Assembly (NCBI GenBank): GCA_041395105.1
Contig: JAWLBB010000011.1
Coordinates: 1 to 64,000, forward strand
DNA: 64,000 bases
From: Opitutaceae bacterium
GTDB taxonomy: Bacteria > Verrucomicrobiota > Verrucomicrobiia > Opitutales > Opitutaceae
Direction: 5' to 3'
Positions 23,432 to 32,442 of this stretch are shown piece after piece. The notes beneath the pieces are model-generated. The model searched no databases. It had not been told where the DNA came from and was given only the letters and a program-made list of their open reading frames with translations. The translations under genes were made by a program, and so were the position numbers. The first letter of the stretch is position 1; every line of letters begins with the position of its first letter.

Positions 23432-24213
23432 AGGTGGAAGCTCTGGACGAGCGACCGGACGACCAGCGACCAACCGTCAACCAGGACGAAGAGAAGGAGT
23501 TTGAAGGGCAGCGAGATGACGACCGGAGGCATCATCATCATGCCCATGGACATGAGGGTCGTCGCCACGAGGAAATCGATGACGATGAAGGGCAGGAAGA
23601 TGAGGAACCCCATCTGGAAGGCGCTGCGGATCTCGCTCATGACGAAGGAGGGAACCACAATCCGCATGGGCAACTCGGCGGCGGCGGTTGGCCCGCTCCC
23701 GGACAACTCGAGGAAGAACTCGATGTCGGAGACCTTGGTCTGCTTCATCATGAACTGTTTGAGCGGGGCCGAAGCCGTGCTGACCGCTTCCATCGAGGTC
23801 ATCTCCTTGGCAAAATAGGGCTGGAGCGCTTCGTCATTCATCCGGTTGAGGACCGGCTGCATGATGAAAAAGGAGAGGATCAGACCCAGGCCGATGATGA
23901 TCTGATTGGAGGGCGCCTGCTGCACGCCGAGCGCAGTCCGGACGAACCCGAGAACGATGACAATGCGGGTGAAGCTGGTCATCATGACGACGACGGACGG
24001 CCCGAGCGTCAGAAGCGTCATCAGAAAGAGCAGCTGAATCGAGGTCGCCAAGTCGGGGGCCCCGTCGTCCCCACCAAGGGAAACGGTCAACTGCGCCGGA
24101 GCCGGCGCCGAAGGAGCGGCCACCTGCGCGGACGAGACGGAGGCACCCACCGTGAGAACCGCGAGGAGGGAGAGGAGGAGGAGGAGACTGACCGGAAACC
24201 AGGACCTATTCAC
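23428..24213 (-). CDS. fliP: Flagellar export protein FliP
   Basis: A 261-aa protein with a cleavable signal peptide (to about residue 30) and four membrane helices. The family signatures are present: MTSFTRIVIVLGFVRTALGVQQAP and LPFIVIDFLVATTLMSMGMMM, with PFKLLLFVLVDGW near the end. FliP nucleates the export gate. Overlaps fliQ and follows fliO closely. Confidence 0.95.
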   Translation of the reverse strand: MNRSWFPVSLLLLLSLLAVLTVGASVSSAQVAAPSAPAPAQLTVSLGGDDGAPDLATSIQLLFLMTLLTLGPSVVVMMTSFTRIVIVLGFVRTALGVQQAPSNQIIIGLGLILSFFIMQPVLNRMNDEALQPYFAKEMTSMEAVSTASAPLKQFMMKQTKVSDIEFFLELSGSGPTAAAELPMRIVVPSFVMSEIRSAFQMGFLIFLPFIVIDFLVATTLMSMGMMMMPPVVISLPFKLLLFVLVDGWSLVVRSLVQSFHL

Positions 24214-24215
24214 GA

Positions 24216-24674
24216 CTAGCCTCCTTTCGCTCCGGCCATCAGCCCGTCGGGCAAGGCCTCCAGATGTGAATGCGGGGAGCTGAGCGGCGTAAGCAGCTCG
24301 ATCCGACCCGGACTGACGCCAACCAGAAGGCGCGAGTCCTCATACTCCACCACCATGAGAAATTGACGATTGCCAAGCATCCGGGACTCCCGGACCTGCA
24401 ACCGGCCTTCCGACCGCTTGACCACCTGGCGCCAGCCTCCGCGCTTGAGGAAGAAGAAGACTCCCGCGCCCAGGACGACCAGGACAACAGCGTATCCGGC
24501 GAACATGACAACGGTCGGCGCGCCTGCGAGGGCAGCGGAACTCTCCGCCACACCCCCCTCTTTGGGCGCGGGCGAGGTCCTCGGGAAGAAGACCTCGTCA
24601 CCCGCGTCGGCCGACTGGGCGAAAGTCGGCGCCGCCAAAGCGGCGACCATCAGCATGGCCGGGATCAGCTTCAT
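24216..24674 (-). CDS. fliO: Flagellar export accessory protein FliO
   Basis: A 152-aa protein. An N-terminal signal peptide, an extracytoplasmic spacer, one membrane helix (VVMFAGYAVVLVVLGAGVFFFL, about residues 54-75) and a cytoplasmic domain with LQVRESRMLGNRQFLMVVEYEDSRLLVGV, the typical FliO pattern. It helps FliP assemble. Its start overlaps the fliN stop by 4 bp. Sequence conservation in FliO is low; position and topology support the call. Confidence 0.85.
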   Translation of the reverse strand: MKLIPAMLMVAALAAPTFAQSADAGDEVFFPRTSPAPKEGGVAESSAALAGAPTVVMFAGYAVVLVVLGAGVFFFLKRGGWRQVVKRSEGRLQVRESRMLGNRQFLMVVEYEDSRLLVGVSPGRIELLTPLSSPHSHLEALPDGLMAGAKGG

Positions 24675-24931
24675 TTCTCCGATCCGGCCAGGGCCGTGAT
24701 CTTGATTCCGAAATTCTCGTCGACGACCACGACTTCGCCGTGGGCGATCAGCTTGTCATTGACATAGAGGCCGACCGGATCACTGGCCTGCTGGCCGAGC
24801 TGGATGACCGTTCCGGGAGCGAGGCCGATGACGTCCTTCATCGCGAGACTGCAGGATCCCAGCTGGACGGTCAGCCGGACCTTGACGTCCATGATCAGCT
24901 TCATCGGGTTGGATTCTATCGAGGTTTCCAT
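24671..24931 (-). CDS. fliN: Flagellar motor switch protein FliN
   Basis: An 86-aa single SpoA domain (IMDVKVRLTVQLGSCSLAMKDVIGLAPGTVIQL, then VNDKLIAHGEVVVVDENFGIKIT). This minimal FliN lacks the N-terminal extension seen in longer homologues. It forms the bottom of the C-ring with FliM and binds FliH. The ATG at 24931 overlaps the fliM TGA. Confidence 0.93.
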   Translation of the reverse strand: METSIESNPMKLIMDVKVRLTVQLGSCSLAMKDVIGLAPGTVIQLGQQASDPVGLYVNDKLIAHGEVVVVDENFGIKITALAGSEK

Positions 24932-25941
24932 CAAATTCTTTCTCCTTCGGTTGTCCTATTGATCCGGACGGCGATCGTCCCGTCCTCCAAGCCGGCCTCG
25001 CCGACGAAGCGGACCAGATTTTCCATCCGCAGGCGGGTTCGGCTGATGATGCCGCGGGGCAGTTCAATGATGTCGCCGACTTTCAGGTTGAGCACTTCCC
25101 TCACTGTCATGACGGACGCCTCCCATTCGGCGATCAGCTCGACCGGGATCGAGTTGTAGGATGAGCGCCACTCCGTCTTGTTCTCCAGGGCCAGCCCCGA
25201 GGACTCCTTCTGGCGGCCCAGTTGCATTTCCTTGATCAGGGGTTCGAGGGTGTAGTAGGGAACGGAAATCCGGATGCGCCCGGCGCATTCGCCCATCTTG
25301 ACCTGGAGATCGGCCACCAGGACGACCGCATTGGTGGGCGAGGTCTGAAGGAACCGGCCATTGGTCTCCCGCCCGATCAGGACGTGCTTGAGGTCCCGGT
25401 CGCTTCGCCACTGACGGCTCCATTCCTCGAGGACGATGGCAACCACATCCTCGACCAGATTGGTCTCGATCTCGGTCAGGTAGCCGGTGCTTTCGAGGGA
25501 CTGGCTTCGGCCGCCCAACATGCGATCGGCGATATGGAGGGCCAGGTTCGGATCGATCTCGAGGACACCGACTCCGAAGAGTGGCTCCACCTTGAAGATC
25601 ATGAGGAGCGACGGATCGGGAATCGATTCGGTGAACCCACCGAAAGTCATCGTCTCCAAATCGCCGTTACGGACGGCAAAGTCCTTGCGGAGAAAGATGG
25701 AAAGGCGGGCCGAGACGTAGCGGGCAAGATCCTCGTGGCGCAGACGGACCTGGCGCAATTCAGCCTCGGGAAGGAAGACCGGGTTGCGGAAATCAAAACT
25801 CCGGATGCTCGAGGCCTCGCGATCGGCGAGCCGCTGGCCCTCGGAGTTGAACAGACGAACCGATTCGACGGGGACGGCCTCCGGGTTCCGGGTCGTCTCA
25901 CTGCCGGGGGCGTCCATCCCTGTATTGCCCTCTGTATCCAT
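24931..25941 (-). CDS. fliM: Flagellar motor switch protein FliM
   Basis: A 336-aa C-ring protein. The middle CheC-like domain is at about residues 50-240 and the C-terminal SpoA domain at about 255-330 (VRDVLNLKVGDIIELP-type region). The N-terminal CheY-binding peptide is not obvious: residues 1-35 lack a clear LSQxEIDALL motif. Overlaps fliN by 1 bp and follows fliL by 3 bp. Confidence 0.92.
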   Translation of the reverse strand: MDTEGNTGMDAPGSETTRNPEAVPVESVRLFNSEGQRLADREASSIRSFDFRNPVFLPEAELRQVRLRHEDLARYVSARLSIFLRKDFAVRNGDLETMTFGGFTESIPDPSLLMIFKVEPLFGVGVLEIDPNLALHIADRMLGGRSQSLESTGYLTEIETNLVEDVVAIVLEEWSRQWRSDRDLKHVLIGRETNGRFLQTSPTNAVVLVADLQVKMGECAGRIRISVPYYTLEPLIKEMQLGRQKESSGLALENKTEWRSSYNSIPVELIAEWEASVMTVREVLNLKVGDIIELPRGIISRTRLRMENLVRFVGEAGLEDGTIAVRINRTTEGERI

Positions 25942-25944
25942 GGT

Positions 25945-26466
25945 TTATTGAACGACGAATTCGGAGAAGTAGAGCTCTTCGAAGAGCCGGGCGTGCATCA
26001 CGGATTCGAACGAGAGAAGCAATTCGGTGCGGATCTTGTTTTTCACCCCCGCCTCCTCCAGTTCCGCCAGAGTCAGCGATGAGAGGATGCTCAGGGTGGC
26101 ATCGAGCAGTTTCGCGCGATCGTGTTTCACCCGTTCCTCGATCTCGGGATCGGCGCTGTAGGCGGTGAAGCTGACCTTGATGTAGCGGCTCTTCATGGAG
26201 CCGGCGATATTGCTGACGATGTCCTTGAACTCGACCGAGTGAATGGCTGCGCCCTTCTGGGTATCCGGCAGGCTGCCGTGTTCGGCCGGTTCCGCCTCGT
26301 GACCGGACGAAGCGAGAGCCGCCTTCATCTTCGGGATGACGAGGAACTCGGTCATCGCATAGGAGATGGCCGGGACGAGGATGATGACGAGAAGGAGGGG
26401 AAGGAATCCACCCCCTTTGCCCTTCTCCGTCGCGTCCGCCGCTTTTGCCTTCTTTTCTTCAGCCAT
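25945..26466 (-). CDS. fliL: Flagellar basal body-associated protein FliL
   Basis: A 173-aa protein: short Lys/Ala-rich cytoplasmic N-terminus, one membrane helix (LPLLLVIILVPAISYAMTEF, about residues 22-42), and a periplasmic domain ending in LFEELYFSEFVVQ, the FliL C-terminal signature. It supports stator function. Stands between flgE and fliM. Confidence 0.9.
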   Translation of the reverse strand: MAEEKKAKAADATEKGKGGGFLPLLLVIILVPAISYAMTEFLVIPKMKAALASSGHEAEPAEHGSLPDTQKGAAIHSVEFKDIVSNIAGSMKSRYIKVSFTAYSADPEIEERVKHDRAKLLDATLSILSSLTLAELEEAGVKNKIRTELLLSFESVMHARLFEELYFSEFVVQ

Positions 26467-26489
26467 GTCGGGAGGTTCCGGGAAAAGGT

Positions 26490-27482
26490 TTACCGCTTGA
26501 GGTTGACCACCTCTTCAAGCACCGCGTCGCTGACCGTGATGATGCGTGAGCCGGCCTGGAAACTGCGCTGGGTGGTGATCATGTTGGCGAACTCCTCGGT
26601 CAAATCGACGTTCGAGAGTTCGAGGGCTCCGGAGCGGATGCTGCCGAGACCGTTCGTTCCCGCGGTATTCTCTGCGGCGCTCAAGGTGAGGGAACCGACC
26701 ACGCCGGCCGCATCGAAGCCGCTGAAGAGGTTGGCGCCTTCCCGGGTCAGGGCGGTGGGGTCCTTGAAGTTCATCAGGAGAATCTTGCCCAGGACCACCT
26801 CGTCACCCGTCACCGTGACCCGCGCCTTGATCTCGCCATTGGGTGCGATCCCGATGGAGTCGAGACCGGGGGCGGCCGCTTCGACCTCGGCATCGGTCAT
26901 GGCCCCGCCGGTATTGTTGATGAGCAGGCCATTGGCAAAGGTCGGCTCGAAATCGAGCTGGAAATCTCCGATCGCCGAAGGCGGAATATCGGTTTTCGTG
27001 AAGGTCAATTCGCCGGAGACCATGGTGGCGGTAAACGAGGCCGAGCCGCCGGTCAGGCCCTGGAGGCGGTAGCCTTCGTTGGTCACGAGGAAGTTGCGAT
27101 CGTCGGTGCGGAAATCTCCGGCCCGGGTGGCGAAAATGGTATTGTCCGGAACGTTGAGGACCTGGAAGAAGCCCTCACCGGAGATGGCAAGATCGGTGGT
27201 CTGACCGGTGATGGAAATGGCTCCCTGGAGAAACTTGGTCTGGATGCCGGAGATCTCGACGCCCATGCCGATCTGGGAGGCCGAGGTGTTCGAGCCGTTG
27301 CCATCGGAGGGAGAACTGGACGGCTTGTTCAGAAACTGGCTGAACGAATCCGTATACTTGGTCGTGGCGCCCTTGAAGGCGACGCTGTTGACGTTGGCGA
27401 TATTGTTGCCGATGACCTCAAGGCCCCGGGCGAAATTTCTCAGGGCGCTGATGCCGCTGTTCAGTGATCCGATAAGTGCCAT
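26490..27482 (-). CDS. flgE: Flagellar hook protein FlgE (short form)
   Basis: A 330-aa hook protein. The N-terminus MALIGSLNSGISALRNFARGLEVIGNNIANVNSVAFKGA carries the ANVNSxxFK rod/hook signature, and the C-terminus LTEEFANMITTQRSFQAGSRIITVSD is the matching coiled region. The FlgE/F/G motif GEGFFQV lies near residue 103. At 330 aa it is shorter than the E. coli protein (about 400), so the outer variable domain is small. Directly follows flgD, as usual. Confidence 0.9.
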   Translation of the reverse strand: MALIGSLNSGISALRNFARGLEVIGNNIANVNSVAFKGATTKYTDSFSQFLNKPSSSPSDGNGSNTSASQIGMGVEISGIQTKFLQGAISITGQTTDLAISGEGFFQVLNVPDNTIFATRAGDFRTDDRNFLVTNEGYRLQGLTGGSASFTATMVSGELTFTKTDIPPSAIGDFQLDFEPTFANGLLINNTGGAMTDAEVEAAAPGLDSIGIAPNGEIKARVTVTGDEVVLGKILLMNFKDPTALTREGANLFSGFDAAGVVGSLTLSAAENTAGTNGLGSIRSGALELSNVDLTEEFANMITTQRSFQAGSRIITVSDAVLEEVVNLKR

Positions 27483-27492
27483 AGGGGAGTCC

Positions 27493-27933
27493 TCAGATTT
27501 CCGGTTGAGTTTGAGTCGTGTTCATCTGGATACGTGAAACGGAGGCGATGTCGTAGTCCTGGTTGCCGACCCGGATCATCGTCTTGTCGCCGTCCATGAA
27601 TACCGCCGAGACCGTCCCGGTGGCGCGATTGTTGTCCTTACCGAGCACCTCGACGTCTTTGCCGAGGAGAAGCTGGGCGGCGGAGAGCTGCTGGCTGGTC
27701 GAGAGATTCGCCATGCTCGTGCTCATGTTGTTCATGATCTCGAGCGAGCTGAAGTTCGCCATCTGTGCGATGAAGCTGGTGTCCTCCATCGGCTTGAGGG
27801 GATCCTGGCTGGAGAACTGGACCGTGAGCAGTTTCAGGAAATCCTCCTGTCCGAGGACCTGCTTCGGCGTGCGGACGGAACCCGGAGCGACGTAGTCGGT
27901 CGAGGAGGGATTGATGGATTGGACAGCATTCAT
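27493..27933 (-). CDS. flgD: Hook-capping scaffold FlgD
   Basis: A 146-aa protein. LGQEDFLKLLTVQFSSQDPLKPMEDTSFIAQMANFSSLEIM is the conserved FlgD N-terminal domain. The protein is short compared with E. coli FlgD (about 230 aa) and seems to lack most of the C-terminal Tudor/FnIII domain. Its place between the fliK-like gene and flgE supports the role of hook cap. Confidence 0.92.
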   Translation of the reverse strand: MNAVQSINPSSTDYVAPGSVRTPKQVLGQEDFLKLLTVQFSSQDPLKPMEDTSFIAQMANFSSLEIMNNMSTSMANLSTSQQLSAAQLLLGKDVEVLGKDNNRATGTVSAVFMDGDKTMIRVGNQDYDIASVSRIQMNTTQTQPEI

Positions 27934-27938
27934 GATTT

Positions 27939-29468
27939 TCAGACCCAGGCGCGCAGGCGACCCGCTCCTCTCAAGGGCACGGGAACCGGATTCAATCCGG
28001 CAGGTTGGCGGCTCTTGCCGTTTGAGGCCGATTCCACCCGGAGGGGTGAAGCGGCGGGAGCGGACTCACGATTGAAAACGTCGGTCTTCCGACCACCGTC
28101 ATGAGAATGGTTATCCTCCCCCGGGGAACTCTCGGGATCGGCGAAGGAGAGCGTCTGGAACCTGAATCCCCGCTCAACGGCATCCTGGGAAAACTGGGAC
28201 CATTGCTGACGGAAGGCGGCTTCCAGGCCGGGAACATCGGTACGAAGCAGGGTGTGGATTTCTCCACCGTCCCGGACCAGGCGGATGCGGATACGGCCGC
28301 CGTCCTCGAGGCGAAGGCTCATGGAAAGCCGGTTCTGCCCCTGGGCCACAGCCTGCTCTGCCAAGCGGTGAATGTTCTCGAGAACGGCGACCGCATCGGC
28401 CTGACGCGATCCGGAGATCGAAGGGGTCGAAACGGCCGTGGAGACCAGCGTGGTCGAACCGGATTCGGCTGAAGAACCGCCAAAGCCCGCACGGTCGATG
28501 TGAGGCAGTCCTTCAACTTTCGCCAGATCCGGGTTGGAGGAGATATTCAGGGTCGGACGGAGCCCGCCCCGTCCTTCGCCCAAGCCTTGCAGACCATCGG
28601 TCAGCCGCGACCGGCCACTTGCGAGGGCGATCGAAGGGTTGGGATTATCCTGGGGACGACGCATACGGATTCCACCCAAAGCATCCTTGATGCCATCATC
28701 ATCCTCCAGGTCCGTAACTGATTGTACATCTTGTGGTAGAAAATTTTTCTTGTTCGACAGAGGAGGTCGGACCGGATTCCGACCGGCAGTTCCGACCCCG
28801 GTGGATCCGGCAATATCTGCCGCCTTGGGCTCGATCGGAACCTTTCCGGCCGCATCGGTGGCTCCTTCAGGGGTGCCGGCGGCAAACCGGCCGGGTTCGG
28901 GTCCGGTTTCGGCCGGCAACACCCGGGGAGGAACACGTCCGGGATCTGCCGGCATCGACAAGGGCGCCTCCAGGGCCGCAGAAACCTCATTCCGTTGGGC
29001 GGGATTCTCCAGTCCGACCGGCCCGGCCATGGCCGGAGGCACGGTCGGAAGGTTCACGGGCACGGGCCGAAAGAGACCGGGATCCGGACTCGACCCGTCT
29101 GTCTTCTCGCCGCCCGCCCCGGACCCCGATGACATCGCAGCGGTGGTGACCGGCGGCCGGGTGACTGGACCGATGGGGGAATCCGGCGGGAATTGCGGGA
29201 GGGGGAAAACCGCTGCGGCCGGATCCGGGTCGGCGTCCGCTGTTTCGGGCGCACGGGGACCCTCCGGGTCCCCTTCGGTCGGCATGGGTTTGGGCGGGGA
29301 TGGAGAATCAGGGCCGAAGGCCCGGCTCCAAACCTGGCCAAAATCGCGTCCGGCATCCTGCCGGTCTCTTGCCGGACGGTCTTTGCCGGCCAATTCACGC
29401 GGTCCCCCGTCATTCGGACGAGGAGAAACCGGATGGGCGGGCACCGGGAAGCCTGGGAATGATTCCAT
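27939..29468 (-). CDS. fliK: FliK-like hook-length control protein
   Basis: A 509-aa protein, Pro/Gly/Ala-rich and probably disordered for its first 400 residues, as expected for a secreted ruler. The C-terminal region contains VAQGQNRLSMSLRLEDGGRIRIRLVRDG and LRTDVPGLEAAFRQQW, which fit the Flg_hook C-terminal domain that contacts FlhB to trigger the substrate switch. The low-complexity part cannot be compared. Position before flgD supports the call. Confidence 0.82.
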   Translation of the reverse strand: MESFPGFPVPAHPVSPRPNDGGPRELAGKDRPARDRQDAGRDFGQVWSRAFGPDSPSPPKPMPTEGDPEGPRAPETADADPDPAAAVFPLPQFPPDSPIGPVTRPPVTTAAMSSGSGAGGEKTDGSSPDPGLFRPVPVNLPTVPPAMAGPVGLENPAQRNEVSAALEAPLSMPADPGRVPPRVLPAETGPEPGRFAAGTPEGATDAAGKVPIEPKAADIAGSTGVGTAGRNPVRPPLSNKKNFLPQDVQSVTDLEDDDGIKDALGGIRMRRPQDNPNPSIALASGRSRLTDGLQGLGEGRGGLRPTLNISSNPDLAKVEGLPHIDRAGFGGSSAESGSTTLVSTAVSTPSISGSRQADAVAVLENIHRLAEQAVAQGQNRLSMSLRLEDGGRIRIRLVRDGGEIHTLLRTDVPGLEAAFRQQWSQFSQDAVERGFRFQTLSFADPESSPGEDNHSHDGGRKTDVFNRESAPAASPLRVESASNGKSRQPAGLNPVPVPLRGAGRLRAWV

Positions 29469-29470
29469 GA

Positions 29471-30088
29471 TCAGGAGTTTGTATCAACATTTTCCTTACG
29501 AGCGAGGCGCAGTCGGTTCGAGAGAACGGCCGCCCGCTTGACCAGGAGGTCGGCCTGACCGGTCTGGGTGGTCATTTCCTCAAAGATGGCGCCGACCACA
29601 TCGGGCTTCATGTGCATCATGATCTTCACGACAACATCGTCCTCCATCTCCTGAAGGATCATGAGGGCGGCGGCGGGCGAGAGATTGGAATAGGTCACGG
29701 CGAGACTCTTCAGGTTTTTCTCCTCGGTCAGGCCGACCTCGACGATGCTCTCCTCCAGGCGACTCCGGAAGGCCTCGAGTCGCAGACGGGTCTGCTCCAG
29801 TTCGAGGCTCTCGGCCCGAACCCGTGCCTCGATTGCGGCCAGTTCGGCCTTGCGTTCGTCCAGGGCGAGGCGCTGGGCCTTGAGATCGTCAACGAAGGCG
29901 TCGATCTCCGGCGTCCAGAAATCCCAATAGAACCGCGCGGGTTCATCGGACGGGATCTCCGCGGTTCTGGCGGGCTCGCTCTCCCCGGGTGATTGCAGGA
30001 ACCGAAGGACAAGGAAGGCCTGGATGCCGAAGAACAGGACGACGGCCAACAGTCCGGTGAGGAAGGAGGTGGAAAAGAGACGTTTCAT
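29471..30088 (-). CDS. MotE-like flagellar protein (MgtE N-domain-like)
   Basis: A 205-aa protein with one N-terminal membrane helix (about residues 7-31), a long coiled coil (about 70-120) and a C-terminal helical domain (YSNLSPAAALMILQEMEDDVVVKIMMHMKPDVVGAIFEEM) of the MgtE_N superhelical type. Such proteins lie in flagellar operons between fliJ and fliK and are called MotE or FlaA-locus proteins; they are thought to act as chaperones for motility proteins. The gene is not a magnesium transporter. Confidence 0.78.
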   Translation of the reverse strand: MKRLFSTSFLTGLLAVVLFFGIQAFLVLRFLQSPGESEPARTAEIPSDEPARFYWDFWTPEIDAFVDDLKAQRLALDERKAELAAIEARVRAESLELEQTRLRLEAFRSRLEESIVEVGLTEEKNLKSLAVTYSNLSPAAALMILQEMEDDVVVKIMMHMKPDVVGAIFEEMTTQTGQADLLVKRAAVLSNRLRLARKENVDTNS

Positions 30089-30095
30089 GACGGGT

Positions 30096-30539
30096 TCACG
30101 ATTTCTGTCGGAAACGGGCGTTGAAGAGGTCTTCGATCTCCCGCTCGAGACTTCCCTGGAGATCCTTCTGGAAGGCTTCGTGCCGGCGTTCCTTTAGTTT
30201 TTCGATGACCCGTCGTTGCTGCCGGCACTCGAGCAGGCGGGTGGTTTTTTCTTCGCGCACCTTTCGGGCGGCCCGACATTTCTCGTCGATCTCCCGGCGG
30301 TTGCGGTCGAGGTGATTGAGATGCGCCCACTGACCGACTTCCCGGGCGGCATGCCCCCCGGCCCGCCGATCGACCACCCAGGATGAGAGGGACTGCTCTA
30401 TCTGCTGGTCGATTTCGGCCAGACTCCGCTCGAAACGACGCTCCCTCGCGAGAGCCTGGGCAAGTTCGGTCCGCGCGCGTTCCTCGTCCCAGTTCCTCAG
30501 GGTGAGGACGGATTCGAGTTTGAAGCGAAAGCCCTTCAT
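30096..30539 (-). CDS. fliJ: Flagellar export chaperone FliJ
   Basis: A 147-aa almost entirely helical coiled-coil protein starting MKGFRFKLESVLTLRNWDEERARTELAQAL, the FliJ-type N-terminus. It sits in the centre of the FliI hexamer and links it to FlhA. The ATG overlaps the fliI stop by 4 bp. Confidence 0.88.
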   Translation of the reverse strand: MKGFRFKLESVLTLRNWDEERARTELAQALARERRFERSLAEIDQQIEQSLSSWVVDRRAGGHAAREVGQWAHLNHLDRNRREIDEKCRAARKVREEKTTRLLECRQQRRVIEKLKERRHEAFQKDLQGSLEREIEDLFNARFRQKS

Positions 30540-31858
30540 GCGAAGACCTCCCTCAGGCCCTTGAAACTTGACTCACGACCGGTCAGGTCGGCGGAGTCCT
30601 GCTTGAGCAGCCCGTTCAACCGGTCGTGCAGGTGGATGGCGCGGTCGATCTTGGGATTGGCTCCGACCTGGTAGGCGCCCAGATTGATCAGGTCTTCATT
30701 TTTCCGGTAGACCGACAGGAGATCCCGAGCCTGGCTGGTCAACTCGAGTTCGCCGCGGGAAAGGACATCATTGGCCAGACGGCTGACGCTCTCGAGGACA
30801 TCGATGGCGGGAAAGTGATTGGCGGTGGCAAGTCCGCGTGAAAGCACCAGGTGGCCGTCGAGGATGCCGCGAACGGCATCGGCAATCGGCTCGTTGAAGT
30901 CATCCCCCTCAACCAGGACAGTGTAGAAGGCGGTGATCGATCCGCTTTCCCCCATCCCGGTTCTCTCCAGGATCCGGGGAAGGATGGAAAAGACCGAGGG
31001 GGTGTAGCCCCGGCTGGTTGGCGGCTCGCCAACGGCCAGTCCGATCTCCCGCTGGGCCATGGCGAAGCGGGTGACCGAATCGAGCAGAAAGAGCACACTG
31101 GCGCCTTCGTCGCGGAAGGACTCGGCGATCGCGGTGGCGGTATAGGCCGCACGGAGCCGGACGGGAGCCGTCTGATCGGAAGTCGCCACGACGACCACCG
31201 ACCTGGCCATTCCCTCGGGCCCGAGATCCTGCTCGATGAACTCGCGCAACTCGCGGCCGCGTTCCCCGACCAGGGCAATGACGTTGACATCCGCTTCCCC
31301 ACCCCGGGCCAACATGCCCAGGAGTGTGGACTTGCCGACGCCGCTTCCTGCGAATATGCCCAGGCGCTGCCCACGCCCGACGGGGCAGAAGAGGTCGATG
31401 GCCCGGACCCCGGTGCGAAAGGGTTCGTCGATTCGACGGCGGCGCAGAGGATTGGGGGGATGGCGTCGAAGCTGCCCGTCCCGGGGTGCGTCGAGAACGC
31501 CAAGGTCGTCGATCGGCCGGCCCATCCCGTCAAGGACGCGGCCCAGCAGGTTGCGACCGGTGGGAATGGCATTGCGCTGACGCCGCAAACGAACCTCACA
31601 TCCCGGGTGGATGCCTTCCATGTCGCCCAGAGGCATCAGCAGGACGCGGTGCTCACGGAATCCGACCACCTCGGCAAAAACGGTGACGCCGTGTTCGTCC
31701 GATACGATTTCGCAGACGTCGCCCAACTTGCCCTGCGGCCCATCGCTCTCGACCAGCAGGCCGGTGACCTGGGCCACCCGGCCGATGTGTTCGAGCGTCT
31801 GGGAGTGGGTGACCCGGTCCTCGAGGACACGAATCCAGTCGGCCTCGGCCACGGTCAT
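30536..31858 (-). CDS. fliI: Flagellar export ATPase FliI
   Basis: A 440-aa member of the F1-ATPase beta-like family. The Walker A GSGVGKSTLLG, VVVATSDQTAPVRLRAAYTATAIAE, LFLLDSVTRFAMAQREIGLAVGEPPTSRGYTPSVFSILPRILERTG and related FliI/YscN signatures are intact. It energises loading of export substrates with FliH and FliJ. 4-bp overlaps with both neighbours indicate strong translational coupling. Confidence 0.96.
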   Translation of the reverse strand: MTVAEADWIRVLEDRVTHSQTLEHIGRVAQVTGLLVESDGPQGKLGDVCEIVSDEHGVTVFAEVVGFREHRVLLMPLGDMEGIHPGCEVRLRRQRNAIPTGRNLLGRVLDGMGRPIDDLGVLDAPRDGQLRRHPPNPLRRRRIDEPFRTGVRAIDLFCPVGRGQRLGIFAGSGVGKSTLLGMLARGGEADVNVIALVGERGRELREFIEQDLGPEGMARSVVVVATSDQTAPVRLRAAYTATAIAESFRDEGASVLFLLDSVTRFAMAQREIGLAVGEPPTSRGYTPSVFSILPRILERTGMGESGSITAFYTVLVEGDDFNEPIADAVRGILDGHLVLSRGLATANHFPAIDVLESVSRLANDVLSRGELELTSQARDLLSVYRKNEDLINLGAYQVGANPKIDRAIHLHDRLNGLLKQDSADLTGRESSFKGLREVFA

Positions 31859-32442
31859 ACGGAGCCCTCCATCGACGCTTCCAGCCGCTCAAGTTTCCGT
31901 GAGAGCCGGCCATCGATCTTGCCAAAACGGGTGATCGCCTCGCAACCGCCCCGCTCGAGCCGGCCGTCCGCTACCAGGCGCACGCCGGGATGACGCTCCG
32001 CCATCGAAGGATCCAGATCGCGCAGCAAATCCAGATCGGCCGGATTGAGCCGAAGCTCGACTTCGCTCGGATCGACTCCCGACTCGATGAGCACGTCCTC
32101 GGCCATCCGGGCGATGCCGGCGACATCCCACTCGATGCCGGCGATCATCCGGCGGACGACCTGGAGAGCCAGCCCGGGCAGGGCGCCGCGAATCTCCAGA
32201 ACCGCCTGATCGAGCGCCTTCTCGGCATTCTCAAGGAGCAACGCCCGCATCTGATTGATTTCGTTCCGTTGCTCAAGAATCTGTCGGTTGACGTGATCGG
32301 AGCCCGCGTCATAGCCGCGCTGATACTCGGATCGCAGCAGTTCTTCAAAGCCATCGCCGCCACGGCGGGCCGCGGGACCGTCATAACGGATCGAGACCGA
32401 CTGGAGCGCGCGATCGAAACGGATCCGTTCAGCTGACAACAC
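31855..32442 (-). CDS. fliH: Flagellar export regulator FliH
   Basis: A 195-aa protein from the GTG at 32442 (a TTG at 32439 is an alternative). The longer frame to 32529 overlaps fliG with an Arg/Ser-rich non-homologous leader. An alanine/glutamate-rich coiled coil in the middle (LEQRNEINQMRALLLENAEKALDQAVLEI) and the C-terminal HrpE/FliH-like domain that binds FliI are present. The start overlaps the fliG stop by 14 bp. Confidence 0.85.
   Translation of the reverse strand: MLSAERIRFDRALQSVSIRYDGPAARRGGDGFEELLRSEYQRGYDAGSDHVNRQILEQRNEINQMRALLLENAEKALDQAVLEIRGALPGLALQVVRRMIAGIEWDVAGIARMAEDVLIESGVDPSEVELRLNPADLDLLRDLDPSMAERHPGVRLVADGRLERGGCEAITRFGKIDGRLSRKLERLEASMEGSV

Noticed and set aside
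29471..30088. Annotation as a magnesium transporter MgtE
   Set aside because: Only the N-terminal superhelical domain type is shared; there is no CBS or transport domain and the gene lies inside the flagellar operon.
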